Shown piece after piece: positions 43,843 through 52,391 of a DNA stretch of 64,000 bases (position 1 is its first letter; every line of letters begins with the position of its first letter). The translations under genes and the position numbers were made by a program. The stretch is from contig NZ_JAOBQJ010000005.1 in the NCBI RefSeq assembly GCF_026162425.1, forward strand, positions 62,001 through 126,000, in the 5' to 3' direction. The notes under the pieces were generated by a model. The model saw only the letters and a program-made list of their open reading frames with translations, had not been told where the DNA came from and did no database searches. Source of the DNA: Flexivirga meconopsidis (GTDB lineage Bacteria > Actinomycetota > Actinomycetes > Actinomycetales > Dermatophilaceae).

Positions 43843-45114
43843 ATGGCCGACCCCCGAGCAGACTTCCGCAGCAACCTGACCGCGCAACTGGACGCCCAGC
43901 TGTCCGCCGCCGATGCGGCGCTCGGCTCGCAATATCCGGGCGCGGCGAGCGGCCGCCACCCGGTGCACACCGTCTATGTGCCCGCCGACCGGTGCACCGC
44001 GCAGGCGATCGGCCAGTGGGGTCCGACCGCGCTGGAGCTCCTTGCGTCATACGCTCCGAATGCGGGTGAACTCGCAAGCGCCACAGGGCAATCCGCCGAC
44101 GACGTGGCGCAGGTCTACGACCGGCTCACCAGCAAGCTGAGCCGCGAACCGATCGAGGACCTGCGCGCCGACTTCGAGGACGGGTACGGCGTGCGGAGCG
44201 ATGACGCCGAGGACGCGCACCTGCAGCAGGTGGTCGAGGCTTTCGCGTCGCTGCAGTCCGCCGGGACGCTCCCGGCATGGCGCGGGATCCGCTTCAAATC
44301 CTTCGAGGCACCCACCCGGGCGCGCGGACTGCGCACGCTCGTGGACTACCTGTATGCCGTGCGCGACGCGGGCCTGCTCGACGCCGACAGCGCGCCACAC
44401 ACCGTGCTCACCCTGCCGAAGGTCACCAGCGTCGACCAGGTCAGCGCGATGACCGCCGCGTGCGGCGCACTCGAACGAGAGTTGCGGCTGCCGGCCCGCA
44501 GCCTCACCTTCGAGATCCAGGTGGAGACCCCGCAGGCAATCCTCGGCTCCGACGGACTGGCGTCGGTTGCGCCGATGGTGCACGTCACCGAGGGTCGGGT
44601 GACCTCGCTGGTCTACGGCACCTACGACTACAGCGCCGGCCTCGGCATCGCGGCGCCCTACCAGGCGCTCGACCACCCCGCCGCCGATCATGCGAAAGCC
44701 GTCATGCAGGTCGCCGCCGCCCAGACCGGAGCGCGGGTGTGCGACGGCTCCACCAACGTCGTCGCGTTCGGCGACCGCGAGGCGGCCCACGCGACCTGGG
44801 CGCTGCACACGGCGCTGGTCGAGCGCTCGCTCGTGCGCGGGATCTATCAGGGCTGGGACATGCACCCGGGCCATCTGGTGTCGCGCTACCTGGCCAACTT
44901 CCTGTTCTTCCGAGCCGCGCTGCCCGGCGCGGCGGCACGGCTGGCGACCTACCTCGACCGCTCCGCGGGTGGCGACGTGATGGACGAGCCGGCCACGGCC
45001 CGGATGCTCGCGGCGGCGCTGTTGCGCGGCGTGCACTGCGGCGCCCTCGACAGCGCGGAAGTCGAAACCGCTTGCGGGGCAGGGGTTTCCACCCTCTCCG
45101 AGCTGTCGCAGTGA
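43843..45114 (+). CDS. HpcH/HpaI aldolase / citrate lyase-like TIM-barrel protein (probably DUF6986)
   Basis: 423 residues from ATG 43843 with GAGAGG upstream; five further codons are open. Signatures are HTVYVPADRCTAQAIGQWG, REPIEDLRADFEDGYGVR, RGIRFKSFEAPTRARGLRTL, LTFEIQVETPQAIL, YGTYDYSAGLGIAAPYQALD and YQGWDMHPGHLVSRY, giving the acidic metal-binding residues of the malate synthase / CHMH aldolase fold. I believe this family is the one now named DUF6986. It commonly neighbours allantoin/glyoxylate genes in actinobacteria, suggesting a glyoxylate-condensing or -cleaving reaction; the substrate is unproven. Divergent from iclR. Confidence 0.75.
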   Translation: MADPRADFRSNLTAQLDAQLSAADAALGSQYPGAASGRHPVHTVYVPADRCTAQAIGQWGPTALELLASYAPNAGELASATGQSADDVAQVYDRLTSKLSREPIEDLRADFEDGYGVRSDDAEDAHLQQVVEAFASLQSAGTLPAWRGIRFKSFEAPTRARGLRTLVDYLYAVRDAGLLDADSAPHTVLTLPKVTSVDQVSAMTAACGALERELRLPARSLTFEIQVETPQAILGSDGLASVAPMVHVTEGRVTSLVYGTYDYSAGLGIAAPYQALDHPAADHAKAVMQVAAAQTGARVCDGSTNVVAFGDREAAHATWALHTALVERSLVRGIYQGWDMHPGHLVSRYLANFLFFRAALPGAAARLATYLDRSAGGDVMDEPATARMLAAALLRGVHCGALDSAEVETACGAGVSTLSELSQ

Positions 45115-45158
45115 AGTGCGGCCGATCTGTCCGAAATGGTTGACCGAGTCCAAAGAGC

Positions 45159-45204
45159 GTGACACTCTTACGTCATTCGAAATTATGATTCCGCATCACG
45201 GAAT
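45159..45204 (+). promoter_or_regulatory. promoter and palindrome before hydroxypyruvate isomerase
   Basis: GTGACA (45159-45164), 17-bp spacer, ATTATG (45182-45187) form a plausible promoter. The predicted start falls inside ATTCCGCATCACGGAAT (45188-45204), a perfect inverted repeat with a 5-bp centre. Half-sites (TTCCG/CGGAA) resemble those of the IclR operator but are arranged in the opposite direction. Confidence 0.5.
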
Positions 45205-45215
45205 TGGAGTCCAGA

Positions 45216-46058
45216 ATGACGAACACCCTCCGCCCCTGGGTCGCGAACATCTCGATGCTGTTCGCCGACCTGCCGTTCCTCGCCCGGCCCGCCGCCGCTG
45301 CTGCGGCCGGTTTCACCGCCGTCGAGTGCTGGTGGCCGTGGCCGACCGCCACCCCGACCGAGCAGGATCGCTCCGACTTCGTCACCGCCATCGAGGACGC
45401 CCGGGTACAACTGACCGGGCTCAACTTCTTCGCCGGCGACATGCTCGCCGGCGAGCGGGGCATCGTCTGCCTGGCGGCGCGGCGTGGTGAGTGGGAAGCC
45501 AACCTCCCCGTCGTTGCCGCGCTCGGCGAGCGACTCGGCTGCCGGCAGTTCAACGCGCTCTACGGCAACCGGGCACCGGGCGAGGATCCGGCGACTGCCG
45601 ATGCGTATGCCGTGGAGGCACTCGCCGCCGCCGGGGCCGCGGTCGCCGAGATCGGCGGCACCGTGCTCATCGAGCCGGTCAGCGGCAGCCCCACCTACCC
45701 GGTCAAGACGGCCGCCGACGCCGTCAGCGTGATCGACAGCGTCGCGGCCGAGACCGGCACCAGGAATCTCGGATTCCTTTGTGATCTCTACCATTTGGCG
45801 ACGAATGGTGATGATCTCACCACGGTCGTCGAGCGGTATGGCGACCGGGTCGCGCACGTGCAGGTCGCCGACGCACCCGGACGGGGCGAACCCGGCACCG
45901 GCGTGCTGGACCTCGACGGCCCACTCGATGCACTCGCCGAGCGCGGCTATCGCGGCCGGGTCGCGTTGGAGTACAAGCCGATCGGTGACACCGCCCGCGG
46001 CCTCGATGCCTGGCTGCCCCGCGAGAACCGCGCCGGCACCGCCTCGCTGGTCGAGTAA
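45216..46058 (+). CDS. hyi: hydroxypyruvate isomerase
   Basis: 280 residues from ATG 45216 with GGAGT upstream. A xylose-isomerase-like TIM barrel: PWVANISMLFADLPFLARP, FTAVECWWPWP, FNALYGNRAPGE, VLIEPVSGSPTYPVK, LGFLCDLYHLATNGDDL, HVQVADAPGRGEPGTG and RVALEYKP, with the metal-binding Glu, Asp, His and Glu. Interconverts hydroxypyruvate and tartronate semialdehyde in glyoxylate assimilation. The last codons (SLVE stop) coincide with the beginning of a 37-bp repeat array, so the original C-terminus may have been replaced. Confidence 0.92.
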   Translation: MTNTLRPWVANISMLFADLPFLARPAAAAAAGFTAVECWWPWPTATPTEQDRSDFVTAIEDARVQLTGLNFFAGDMLAGERGIVCLAARRGEWEANLPVVAALGERLGCRQFNALYGNRAPGEDPATADAYAVEALAAAGAAVAEIGGTVLIEPVSGSPTYPVKTAADAVSVIDSVAAETGTRNLGFLCDLYHLATNGDDLTTVVERYGDRVAHVQVADAPGRGEPGTGVLDLDGPLDALAERGYRGRVALEYKPIGDTARGLDAWLPRENRAGTASLVE

Positions 46059-46067
46059 ACCCCAACC

Positions 46068-46187
46068 CGCTGGTCGAGTAGCGGCGAGGAACGAGCCGCG
46101 CCCACGCTGGTCGAGTAGCGGCGAGGAACGAGCCGCGCCCACGCTGGTCGAGTAGCGGCGAGGAACGAGCCGCGTATCGAGACCAGC
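46068..46187. repeat. three tandem copies of a 37-bp dispersed repeat
   Basis: Units begin CGCTGGTCGAGTAGCGGCGA at 46068, 46105 and 46142 (period 37); the last runs into CGTATCGAGACCAGC. A partial copy (CGCTGGTCGAGTAA) forms the end of hyi. This is the palindromic repeat common in high-GC Micrococcales intergenic regions; another set lies at 55169-55297. Occupies most of the hyi-glxR gap. Confidence 0.85.
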
Positions 46188-46235
46188 ACCCGAACAACCG
46201 TCTCCCACCGCACAACTCACCCGAAGGAGCCAGGA

Positions 46236-47150
46236 GTGAGCACGAACAACAGCACCATCGCATTCATCGGCCTCGGCATCATGGGCAACCCGATGTCGGT
46301 CAACCTGCAACGCGCCGGTTTCTCGGTGCGCGGCTACAACCCGCCGCCGGCCCGCACCCAGGCCCTGGTCGACGCCGGCGGCACTGCCGCCGAGAGCCTC
46401 GCCGACGCCGTCGAGGGCGCCGACATCGTCTGCGTGATGGTGCCGGACTCCCCAGACGTCCAGGACGTCCTGCTCGGTGACGACGGTGTGTTCGCCCACG
46501 CGGCACCCGGCACCCTGGTGATCGACTTCTCCACCATCCGGCCTGACATCACCGCGGACCTGGCGAAATCCGCAGAGGAGAAAGGATTCCGGTTGGTCGA
46601 TGCACCAGTGTCCGGCGGCGAGACCGGCGCCAAGTCGGCCAAGTTGTCGATCATGGTCGGTGGCTCCGAGGCTGATTTTGCGCAGGCCCAGCCGGTGCTC
46701 AACGCGGTGGGCGCGACGATCGTGCACGTGGGTGGCAATGGCGCGGGCCAGACGGTGAAGGCGGCCAATCAGCTGATCGTCGCAGGCAACATCGAGCTGC
46801 TCGCGGAGGCGGTCGTCTTCCTCCAGGCGCACGGCGTCGACCTCGACGCGGCGCTCGACGTGCTCGGCGGCGGGCTGGCCGGCAGCGCGGTGCTCGACCA
46901 GAAGCGTGCCAACGTCACCTCCAACACCTTCGACCCGGGTTTCCGGATCGATCTGCACCACAAGGACATGGGCATCGTGACAGCCGCCGCCCGCGAGGCC
47001 GGTGTTGCGATCCCGCTCGGCGCCGTCGTCGCCCAGCTGGTGGGTTCGGCCCGCGCTTGTGGTGACGGCAGCCTGGACCACAGCGCCCTGCTGCGCGGTG
47101 TCCGACGCCTGTCCGGTCAGTCCGCGGACGGGCAGGAGGCATCGGCATGA
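46236..47150 (+). CDS. glxR: tartronate semialdehyde reductase (2-hydroxy-3-oxopropionate reductase)
   Basis: 304 residues from GTG 46236, with GAAGGAG upstream. NAD-binding [20 protein letters not shown], substrate loop [20 protein letters not shown], catalytic-lysine helix [20 protein letters not shown] and C-terminal [19 protein letters not shown] mark the beta-hydroxyacid dehydrogenase family. Reduces tartronate semialdehyde (product of Gcl) to glycerate. Followed by gcl with a 4-base overlap. Confidence 0.93.
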   Translation: MSTNNSTIAFIGLGIMGNPMSVNLQRAGFSVRGYNPPPARTQALVDAGGTAAESLADAVEGADIVCVMVPDSPDVQDVLLGDDGVFAHAAPGTLVIDFSTIRPDITADLAKSAEEKGFRLVDAPVSGGETGAKSAKLSIMVGGSEADFAQAQPVLNAVGATIVHVGGNGAGQTVKAANQLIVAGNIELLAEAVVFLQAHGVDLDAALDVLGGGLAGSAVLDQKRANVTSNTFDPGFRIDLHHKDMGIVTAAAREAGVAIPLGAVVAQLVGSARACGDGSLDHSALLRGVRRLSGQSADGQEASA

Positions 47151-48916
47151 CCCGCATGCGGGCCGTCGACGCGGCCGTCCTGATCCTTGAAAAGGAAGGC
47201 GCCACGCAGCTTTTCGGCCTTCCCGGCGCGGCGATCAATCCGTTCTACAGCGCATTGCGCGCGCACGGTGGCCTGCACCACGTGCTGGCGCGCCATGTCG
47301 AGGCCGCCTCGCACATGGCCGAGGGTTACACCCGCGCCCGTGCCGGCAACATCGGCGTCTGCGTCGGCACCTCGGGCCCGGCCGGAACGGACATGATCAC
47401 CGGCCTTTACTCCGCGCAGGCCGACTCGATCCCGATCCTGGCCATCACCGGACAGGCACCGGTCGACAAGCTGCACAAGGAGGACTTCCAGGCGGTCGAC
47501 ATCTCCGCCGTCGCCGGACCGGTCACCAAGTGGGCCAGCACGGTCATGGAGGCCGGACAGGTCCCCGGGACCTTCCAGCGAGCGTTCCAGGTGATGCGGT
47601 CCGGACGACCCGGACCGGTCCTGGTCGATCTGCCGATCGACGTGCAGCAAGCCGAGATCGATTTCGACATCGACACCTATGAGCCGCTGCCGGTCGACAA
47701 GCCGGCGATGACCCGGGCACAGGCGGCCCGGGTGCTCGACCTGCTCGCCCAGGCGGAGCGGCCGCTGATCGTGGCCGGTGGCGGCATCGTCAACGCCGAC
47801 GCGTCTGCGGCACTCGTCGAATTCGCCGAGCTGACAGGGGTTCCCGTCATACCCACCCTCATGGGCTGGGGTTCGATGCCGGATAACCACCCGCTGATGG
47901 CCGGCATGGTCGGGCTGCAGACGTCGCATCGCTACGGCAACGCATCGCTCCTGGAGTCCGACTTCGTGCTCGGCATCGGCAACCGGTGGGCCAATCGGCA
48001 CACCGGGTCGGTTGCGACCTACACCGCAGGCCGCACGTTCGTGCACATCGACATCGAACCCACCCAGATCGGAAGGGTTTTCGCGCCCGACTACGGAGTC
48101 GTGTCCGATGCCGGCGCCGCCCTGGAGCAGCTCGTCGCGGTCGCCCGCGAGCGTGGCACCCTCCCCGACCGCACCGCGTGGGCCGACGACTGCCGCGCGC
48201 GACGCAGCAGTCTGCAGCGCAAGACCAACTTCGACACGGTGCCGATCAAGCCGCAACGGGTCTACCAGGAGATGAACACCGCGTTCGGGCCGGACACCCG
48301 CTACGTGTCGACCATCGGACTGTCGCAGATCCAGGCCGCGCAGCTGCTGCACGTCTTCGAGCCGCGCCACTGGATCAACGCCGGCCAGGCGGGACCACTC
48401 GGCTGGACCGTGCCGGCTGCCCTCGGCGTCGCCGCAGCCGACCCGGAGGCCACCGTGGTCGCACTGTCCGGCGACTACGACTTCCAGTTCCTGATCGAGG
48501 AGTTGGCCGTCGGGGCACAGTTCCATCTGCCCTACATCCACGTCGTGGTCAACAACGCCTACCTCGGTCTGATCCGCCAGGCACAACGCGGCTTCGACAT
48601 GGACTACTGCGTCCAACTGTCGTTCGACAACGTCAACTCGACCGAGGTCGGCGGCTACGGCGTCGACCACGTCAAGGTCGCCGAAGGCCTGGGCTGCAAG
48701 GCAATCCGGGTCACCGAACCGGACGACATCCTCCCCGCGCTGGAGCTGGCCAAGAAGCTGTTGGTCGAGTTCGAGGTGCCGGTCGTGGTGGAGGTGATCC
48801 TGGAACGGGTCACCAACGTGTCGATGGGCACCGAAATCGACAACGTCGTGGAGTTCGAGGAGCTGGCCGCCTCCGGCGCGGACGCCCCGACGGCCACGAT
48901 CGCGATGCTCGACTGA
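47147..48916 (+). CDS. gcl: glyoxylate carboligase (tartronate-semialdehyde synthase)
   Basis: 589 residues; the ATG overlaps the glxR stop. ThDP-enzyme architecture: N-terminal [55 protein letters not shown]; ThDP-binding [20 protein letters not shown] with the downstream [20 protein letters not shown]. Gcl characteristically has Val in place of the usual catalytic Glu in the first domain; here the equivalent stretch reads [17 protein letters not shown], which keeps a Glu next to Val, so the exact alignment should be verified. Condenses two glyoxylate to tartronate semialdehyde and CO2. Confidence 0.93.
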   Translation: MTRMRAVDAAVLILEKEGATQLFGLPGAAINPFYSALRAHGGLHHVLARHVEAASHMAEGYTRARAGNIGVCVGTSGPAGTDMITGLYSAQADSIPILAITGQAPVDKLHKEDFQAVDISAVAGPVTKWASTVMEAGQVPGTFQRAFQVMRSGRPGPVLVDLPIDVQQAEIDFDIDTYEPLPVDKPAMTRAQAARVLDLLAQAERPLIVAGGGIVNADASAALVEFAELTGVPVIPTLMGWGSMPDNHPLMAGMVGLQTSHRYGNASLLESDFVLGIGNRWANRHTGSVATYTAGRTFVHIDIEPTQIGRVFAPDYGVVSDAGAALEQLVAVARERGTLPDRTAWADDCRARRSSLQRKTNFDTVPIKPQRVYQEMNTAFGPDTRYVSTIGLSQIQAAQLLHVFEPRHWINAGQAGPLGWTVPAALGVAAADPEATVVALSGDYDFQFLIEELAVGAQFHLPYIHVVVNNAYLGLIRQAQRGFDMDYCVQLSFDNVNSTEVGGYGVDHVKVAEGLGCKAIRVTEPDDILPALELAKKLLVEFEVPVVVEVILERVTNVSMGTEIDNVVEFEELAASGADAPTATIAMLD

Positions 48917-48935
48917 GTTGGATGAGAATGCGGTC

Positions 48936-50087
48936 ATGAAGATCGTCGTCGCGGTGGACAAGTTCAAGGGATCACTGTCCGCGGCCGACGTCGCACACCA
49001 CCTTTCCATCGGTATGACGGGAGCCGCTCCTGGCACGGAGGTCGTCCAGCTACCGGTCGCGGACGGCGGCGACGGCACCGTCGACGCCGCACTCGCTGCC
49101 GGCTACCGGTCGTCTTCGGTGGACGTGGAGGGGCCCACCGGCGCACCGGTCTCGACATACATCGCGACGCTCTCCGACCGTGCGGTCGTGGAACTCGCGT
49201 CGACGTGTGGCCTGCAGTTGCTGCCCGACGGTGTGCCGGCACCGATGACGGCGTCGAGCCGGGGTGTCGGCCAAGCGATCCGTGCAGCGGTCGAGCAGGG
49301 TGCCCGGGACATCGTGATCGGGGTCGGTGGCTCGGCAAGCACCGACGGCGGCGCCGGTCTGCTGCAGGCTCTCGGCGCGCAGCTCACCGACGCGTCGGGC
49401 GCTGCGATCGGTCCGGGCGCGACAGCACTGGCCCGGCTGCGCCGCGCCGACCTGCAACCGGCCGCTGAATTGCTGATCGGCGTCGATCTGACGCTCGCCA
49501 GCGACGTCACCAACCCCCTCCTCGGCTCCGACGGGGCGGCCGCCGTCTACGGGCCGCAAAAGGGGGCGACCCACCAGCAGGTGCTCGAACTCGAAGCATT
49601 GCTCGGCGGATTCGTCGACGTACTCACCGAGACCGACACCGGTGCGAGCGCGCTGGCGATGAGTCCCGGTGCGGGCGCTGCCGGTGGCGCCGGGTTCGCG
49701 GCGCTGCTGCTCGGCGCCCGTTTCCGACCCGGCATCGACGTGGTGCTCGATCTCGTCGGCCTCGACGAGAAGCTTGCCGGGGCAGACCTTCTGGTGACCG
49801 GCGAGGGCTCGCTCGACGCGCAGAGTCTGCAGGGCAAGGCACCCGTCGGGGTCGCGGCGGCCGGCGCCCGACGAGGCGTGCCGGTCGTCGCGGTGGCCGG
49901 CCGGGTCACCCTCAGCGAGACCGAGTTGGCCGAAGTCGGCATCTCGCACGCCTACCCACTCAGCGACCTCGCGCCGGACCCGCAGACCTCGATCCGCGAC
50001 GCCGCTCGGCTCCTGGAGACGGTCGGGGCGCGGATCGCCACTGACCTTGAGACTCTCGTCCGTCCCCAAACCAATGAGGTGCGATGA
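48936..50087 (+). CDS. glxK: glycerate kinase (GlxK/GarK type)
   Basis: 383 residues from ATG 48936 (a TTG six codons earlier is less likely). Family signatures are KIVVAVDKFKGSLSAADVAH, VADGGDGTVDA, VIGVGGSASTDGGAGLLQAL, DVTNPLLGSDGAAAVYGPQK, PGAGAAGGAGFAALLL and VTGEGSLDAQSLQGKAPVGV. Phosphorylates glycerate (2-phosphoglycerate in GlxK-type enzymes), the exit from the glyoxylate branch to glycolysis. The stop overlaps the allantoinase ATG. Confidence 0.93.
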   Translation: MKIVVAVDKFKGSLSAADVAHHLSIGMTGAAPGTEVVQLPVADGGDGTVDAALAAGYRSSSVDVEGPTGAPVSTYIATLSDRAVVELASTCGLQLLPDGVPAPMTASSRGVGQAIRAAVEQGARDIVIGVGGSASTDGGAGLLQALGAQLTDASGAAIGPGATALARLRRADLQPAAELLIGVDLTLASDVTNPLLGSDGAAAVYGPQKGATHQQVLELEALLGGFVDVLTETDTGASALAMSPGAGAAGGAGFAALLLGARFRPGIDVVLDLVGLDEKLAGADLLVTGEGSLDAQSLQGKAPVGVAAAGARRGVPVVAVAGRVTLSETELAEVGISHAYPLSDLAPDPQTSIRDAARLLETVGARIATDLETLVRPQTNEVR

Positions 50088-51436
50088 CCCAGCACGCAGA
50101 CCTGCTCGTCCACGCCGACCGCGCCGTCGTCGACGATCGAGAGCAGCCGGCGACCGTCGTGATCGACGCCGGACGCGTGGTCGCCGTCCTCACCGGACCC
50201 GACGCGTCCGCCGAAACCGGCTGGCAACCAACCGAAACCATCATCCTCCGGCCCGACCAGGTGTTGCTGCCCGGCATGGTCGACACCCACGTGCATGTCA
50301 ACGAGCCAGGGCGCACCGACTGGGAGGGCTTCACCACCGCCACCCGAGCGGCCCTGGCCGGCGGCACCACCACGATCGTCGACATGCCGCTCAACAGCCT
50401 CCCGCCGACCACCACCGCCGCGGCACTGGCGACCAAACGCGACGCAGCTCGCCCGCAGGTCTGGGTCGACGTCGGGTTCTGGGGCGGCGCCATACCCGGC
50501 AACCTCAATGACCTGGAAACGCTCGACGCAGCAGGCGTTTTCGGCTTCAAGTGCTTCCTCGCCGACTCCGGCGTGCCGGAGTTCCCGCCGCTCGCAGCCG
50601 ACGAGCTGGTGACCTACCTGCGCCGGTGCGCCGAGTTGGACGCCCTGCTCATCGTGCACGCCGAGGACGCCGCGACTCTCGCGGCGACCCCGCCGACGCA
50701 CAGCAACCGCTACGCCGACTTCACCGCCTCCCGCCCCGACGCCGGCGAGGTCACCGCGATCGAGGCGGTGATCGCCGCGGCCGAGGAGACCGGCGGCCGG
50801 GCGCACATCCTGCACCTGTCCAGTGCCGCAGCGCTGCCCGCGATCCGGGCAGCAAAAGCGCGTGGCGTGCGGTTGACGGTCGAAACCTGTCCGCACTACC
50901 TCACCTTCACCGCCGAGACCATCCGCGACGGCTCGACCGCGCACAAGTGCTGCCCGCCGATCCGCAGTGACACCAACCGATCCCAGCTGTGGGAGGCGCT
51001 GGCGGACGGCACGATCGACTGCATCGTGAGCGACCACTCGCCCTGCACGGTCGATCTCAAGCAGGGTGACCTGGCGAGCGCATGGGGCGGGGTCGCCAGC
51101 GTGCAACTCGCGCTCTCGGCCGTCTGGACCGAGGCCCGCCGGCGGGGGCGCACCCTCGCCGAGGTGACCGGCTGGATGGCGAGCGCGCCCGCCGACCTGG
51201 TGGGTCTGCGGCGCAAGGGCCGCATCGCGGTCGGTGGCGACGCCGATCTGGTCGCCTACTCCCCCGACGCCGAGACCGTGGTCGACGCGGCGACGCTGCA
51301 GCACAAGAACAAGCTCACGGCATACCAGGACCTCACGCTCGCCGGCCGGGCTGACCGGATCTGGTTGCGCGGCAACGAGATCAGCCTCGACAGGTCACCG
51401 ACCGGCACCCTCTTGCGACACGAAAGGACACCATGA
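50084..51436 (+). CDS. allB: allantoinase
   Basis: 450 residues. Amidohydrolase metal site: His69 and His71 in DTHVHVNEPGRTDWEGF, carbamylated Lys156 in FGFKCFLADSGV, HAEDAATL, HILHLSSAAALP and CIVSDHSPC. TVETCPHYLTFTAE and KCCPPIRSDTNR are allantoinase-typical. Opens the hydantoin ring of allantoin to allantoate in the cytoplasm. Overlaps glxK and allE on either side, so the rightward genes from glxR to allE form a tightly packed operon. Confidence 0.95.
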   Translation: MTQHADLLVHADRAVVDDREQPATVVIDAGRVVAVLTGPDASAETGWQPTETIILRPDQVLLPGMVDTHVHVNEPGRTDWEGFTTATRAALAGGTTTIVDMPLNSLPPTTTAAALATKRDAARPQVWVDVGFWGGAIPGNLNDLETLDAAGVFGFKCFLADSGVPEFPPLAADELVTYLRRCAELDALLIVHAEDAATLAATPPTHSNRYADFTASRPDAGEVTAIEAVIAAAEETGGRAHILHLSSAAALPAIRAAKARGVRLTVETCPHYLTFTAETIRDGSTAHKCCPPIRSDTNRSQLWEALADGTIDCIVSDHSPCTVDLKQGDLASAWGGVASVQLALSAVWTEARRRGRTLAEVTGWMASAPADLVGLRRKGRIAVGGDADLVAYSPDAETVVDAATLQHKNKLTAYQDLTLAGRADRIWLRGNEISLDRSPTGTLLRHERTP

Positions 51437-52254
51437 GCGGTTACTACACACCACGCGGAGGGCTCCCCGCGCAGACCGACCTGACCACCGATCGCTCGGT
51501 CTTCACCGAGGCCTACGCGGTGCTGCCCGCCCGCACGATGACCGACATCGTCACCAGCAACCTGCCCTTCTGGGACGCCACCCGGCTCTGGGTGCTCGCC
51601 CGCCCGCTCACCGGCTTCAGCGAGACGTTCTCGCAGTACATCGTCGAGGTCTCCCCCGGCGGCGGCAGCGACAAGCCGGAGCTCAACCCCGCCGCAGAAG
51701 GCGTGCTCTTCGTGGTCGACGGCGCACTGCGGCTCGACCTCGCCGGCGAGCAGCACGAACTCCAGCCCGGCAGTTATGTTTTCGTCCCGCCGGGCACGCA
51801 GTGGGCGCTGCACAACACCAGCGACGCCACCGCCACCTTCCATTGGATCCGCAAGCGCTACGAGGCCGTCGAGGGCATCGACGCCCCGGAGGCGTTCGTC
51901 ACCCACGAGTCCGACGTGGAGGCCGGCGCCATGCCGGACACCGACGGACGCTGGACGACACAGCGCTTCGTCGACCCCTCCGACGTGCGCCACGACATGC
52001 ACGTCAACATCGTCAATTTCGAGCCGGGCGGGGTGATCCCGTTCCCGGAGACGCACGTGATGGAGCACGGCCTCTACGTGCTGGAGGGCAAGGCGGTCTA
52101 CCTGCTCAACAAGGACTGGGTCGAGGTCGAGGCCGGCGACTTCATGTGGCTGCGCGCCTTCTGCCCGCAGGCCTGCTACGCCGGCGGGCCCGGCCGGTTC
52201 CGTTACCTGCTCTACAAGGACGTCAACCGGCACGCGGCGCTCAACCTGCCGTAA
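51433..52254 (+). CDS. allE: (S)-ureidoglycine aminohydrolase (bicupin)
   Basis: 273 residues; ATG overlaps the allB stop. Two cupin domains: the first has GGSDKPELNPAAEGVLFVVD and PPGTQWALHNTS, the second has MHVNIVNFEPGGVIPFPETH, VMEHGLYVLEGKAVYLLNKD and WVEVEAGDFMWLRAFCPQAC, with the Mn-binding residues in the C-terminal cupin. Deaminates ureidoglycine to ureidoglycolate. The enzyme forming its substrate (allantoate amidohydrolase) is not encoded nearby. Confidence 0.93.
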   Translation: MSGYYTPRGGLPAQTDLTTDRSVFTEAYAVLPARTMTDIVTSNLPFWDATRLWVLARPLTGFSETFSQYIVEVSPGGGSDKPELNPAAEGVLFVVDGALRLDLAGEQHELQPGSYVFVPPGTQWALHNTSDATATFHWIRKRYEAVEGIDAPEAFVTHESDVEAGAMPDTDGRWTTQRFVDPSDVRHDMHVNIVNFEPGGVIPFPETHVMEHGLYVLEGKAVYLLNKDWVEVEAGDFMWLRAFCPQACYAGGPGRFRYLLYKDVNRHAALNLP

Positions 52255-52391
52255 GCCCGCACTCGCCATACGCCCTCCGTTACCCATCGGTCAAGACCCC
52301 GCGCACGCGCACGCGCGAGGCCGGGTGGAGGATGGAGGCACCGACAACGAAGTCGCATGACGACGCTAGTGCCACATGAGAGGAGCCACTC

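Noticed and set aside
46068..46187. Possible CRISPR array in the three tandem 37-bp units
   Set aside because: The units are contiguous with no unique spacers, and there are no cas genes; it is a dispersed palindromic repeat.
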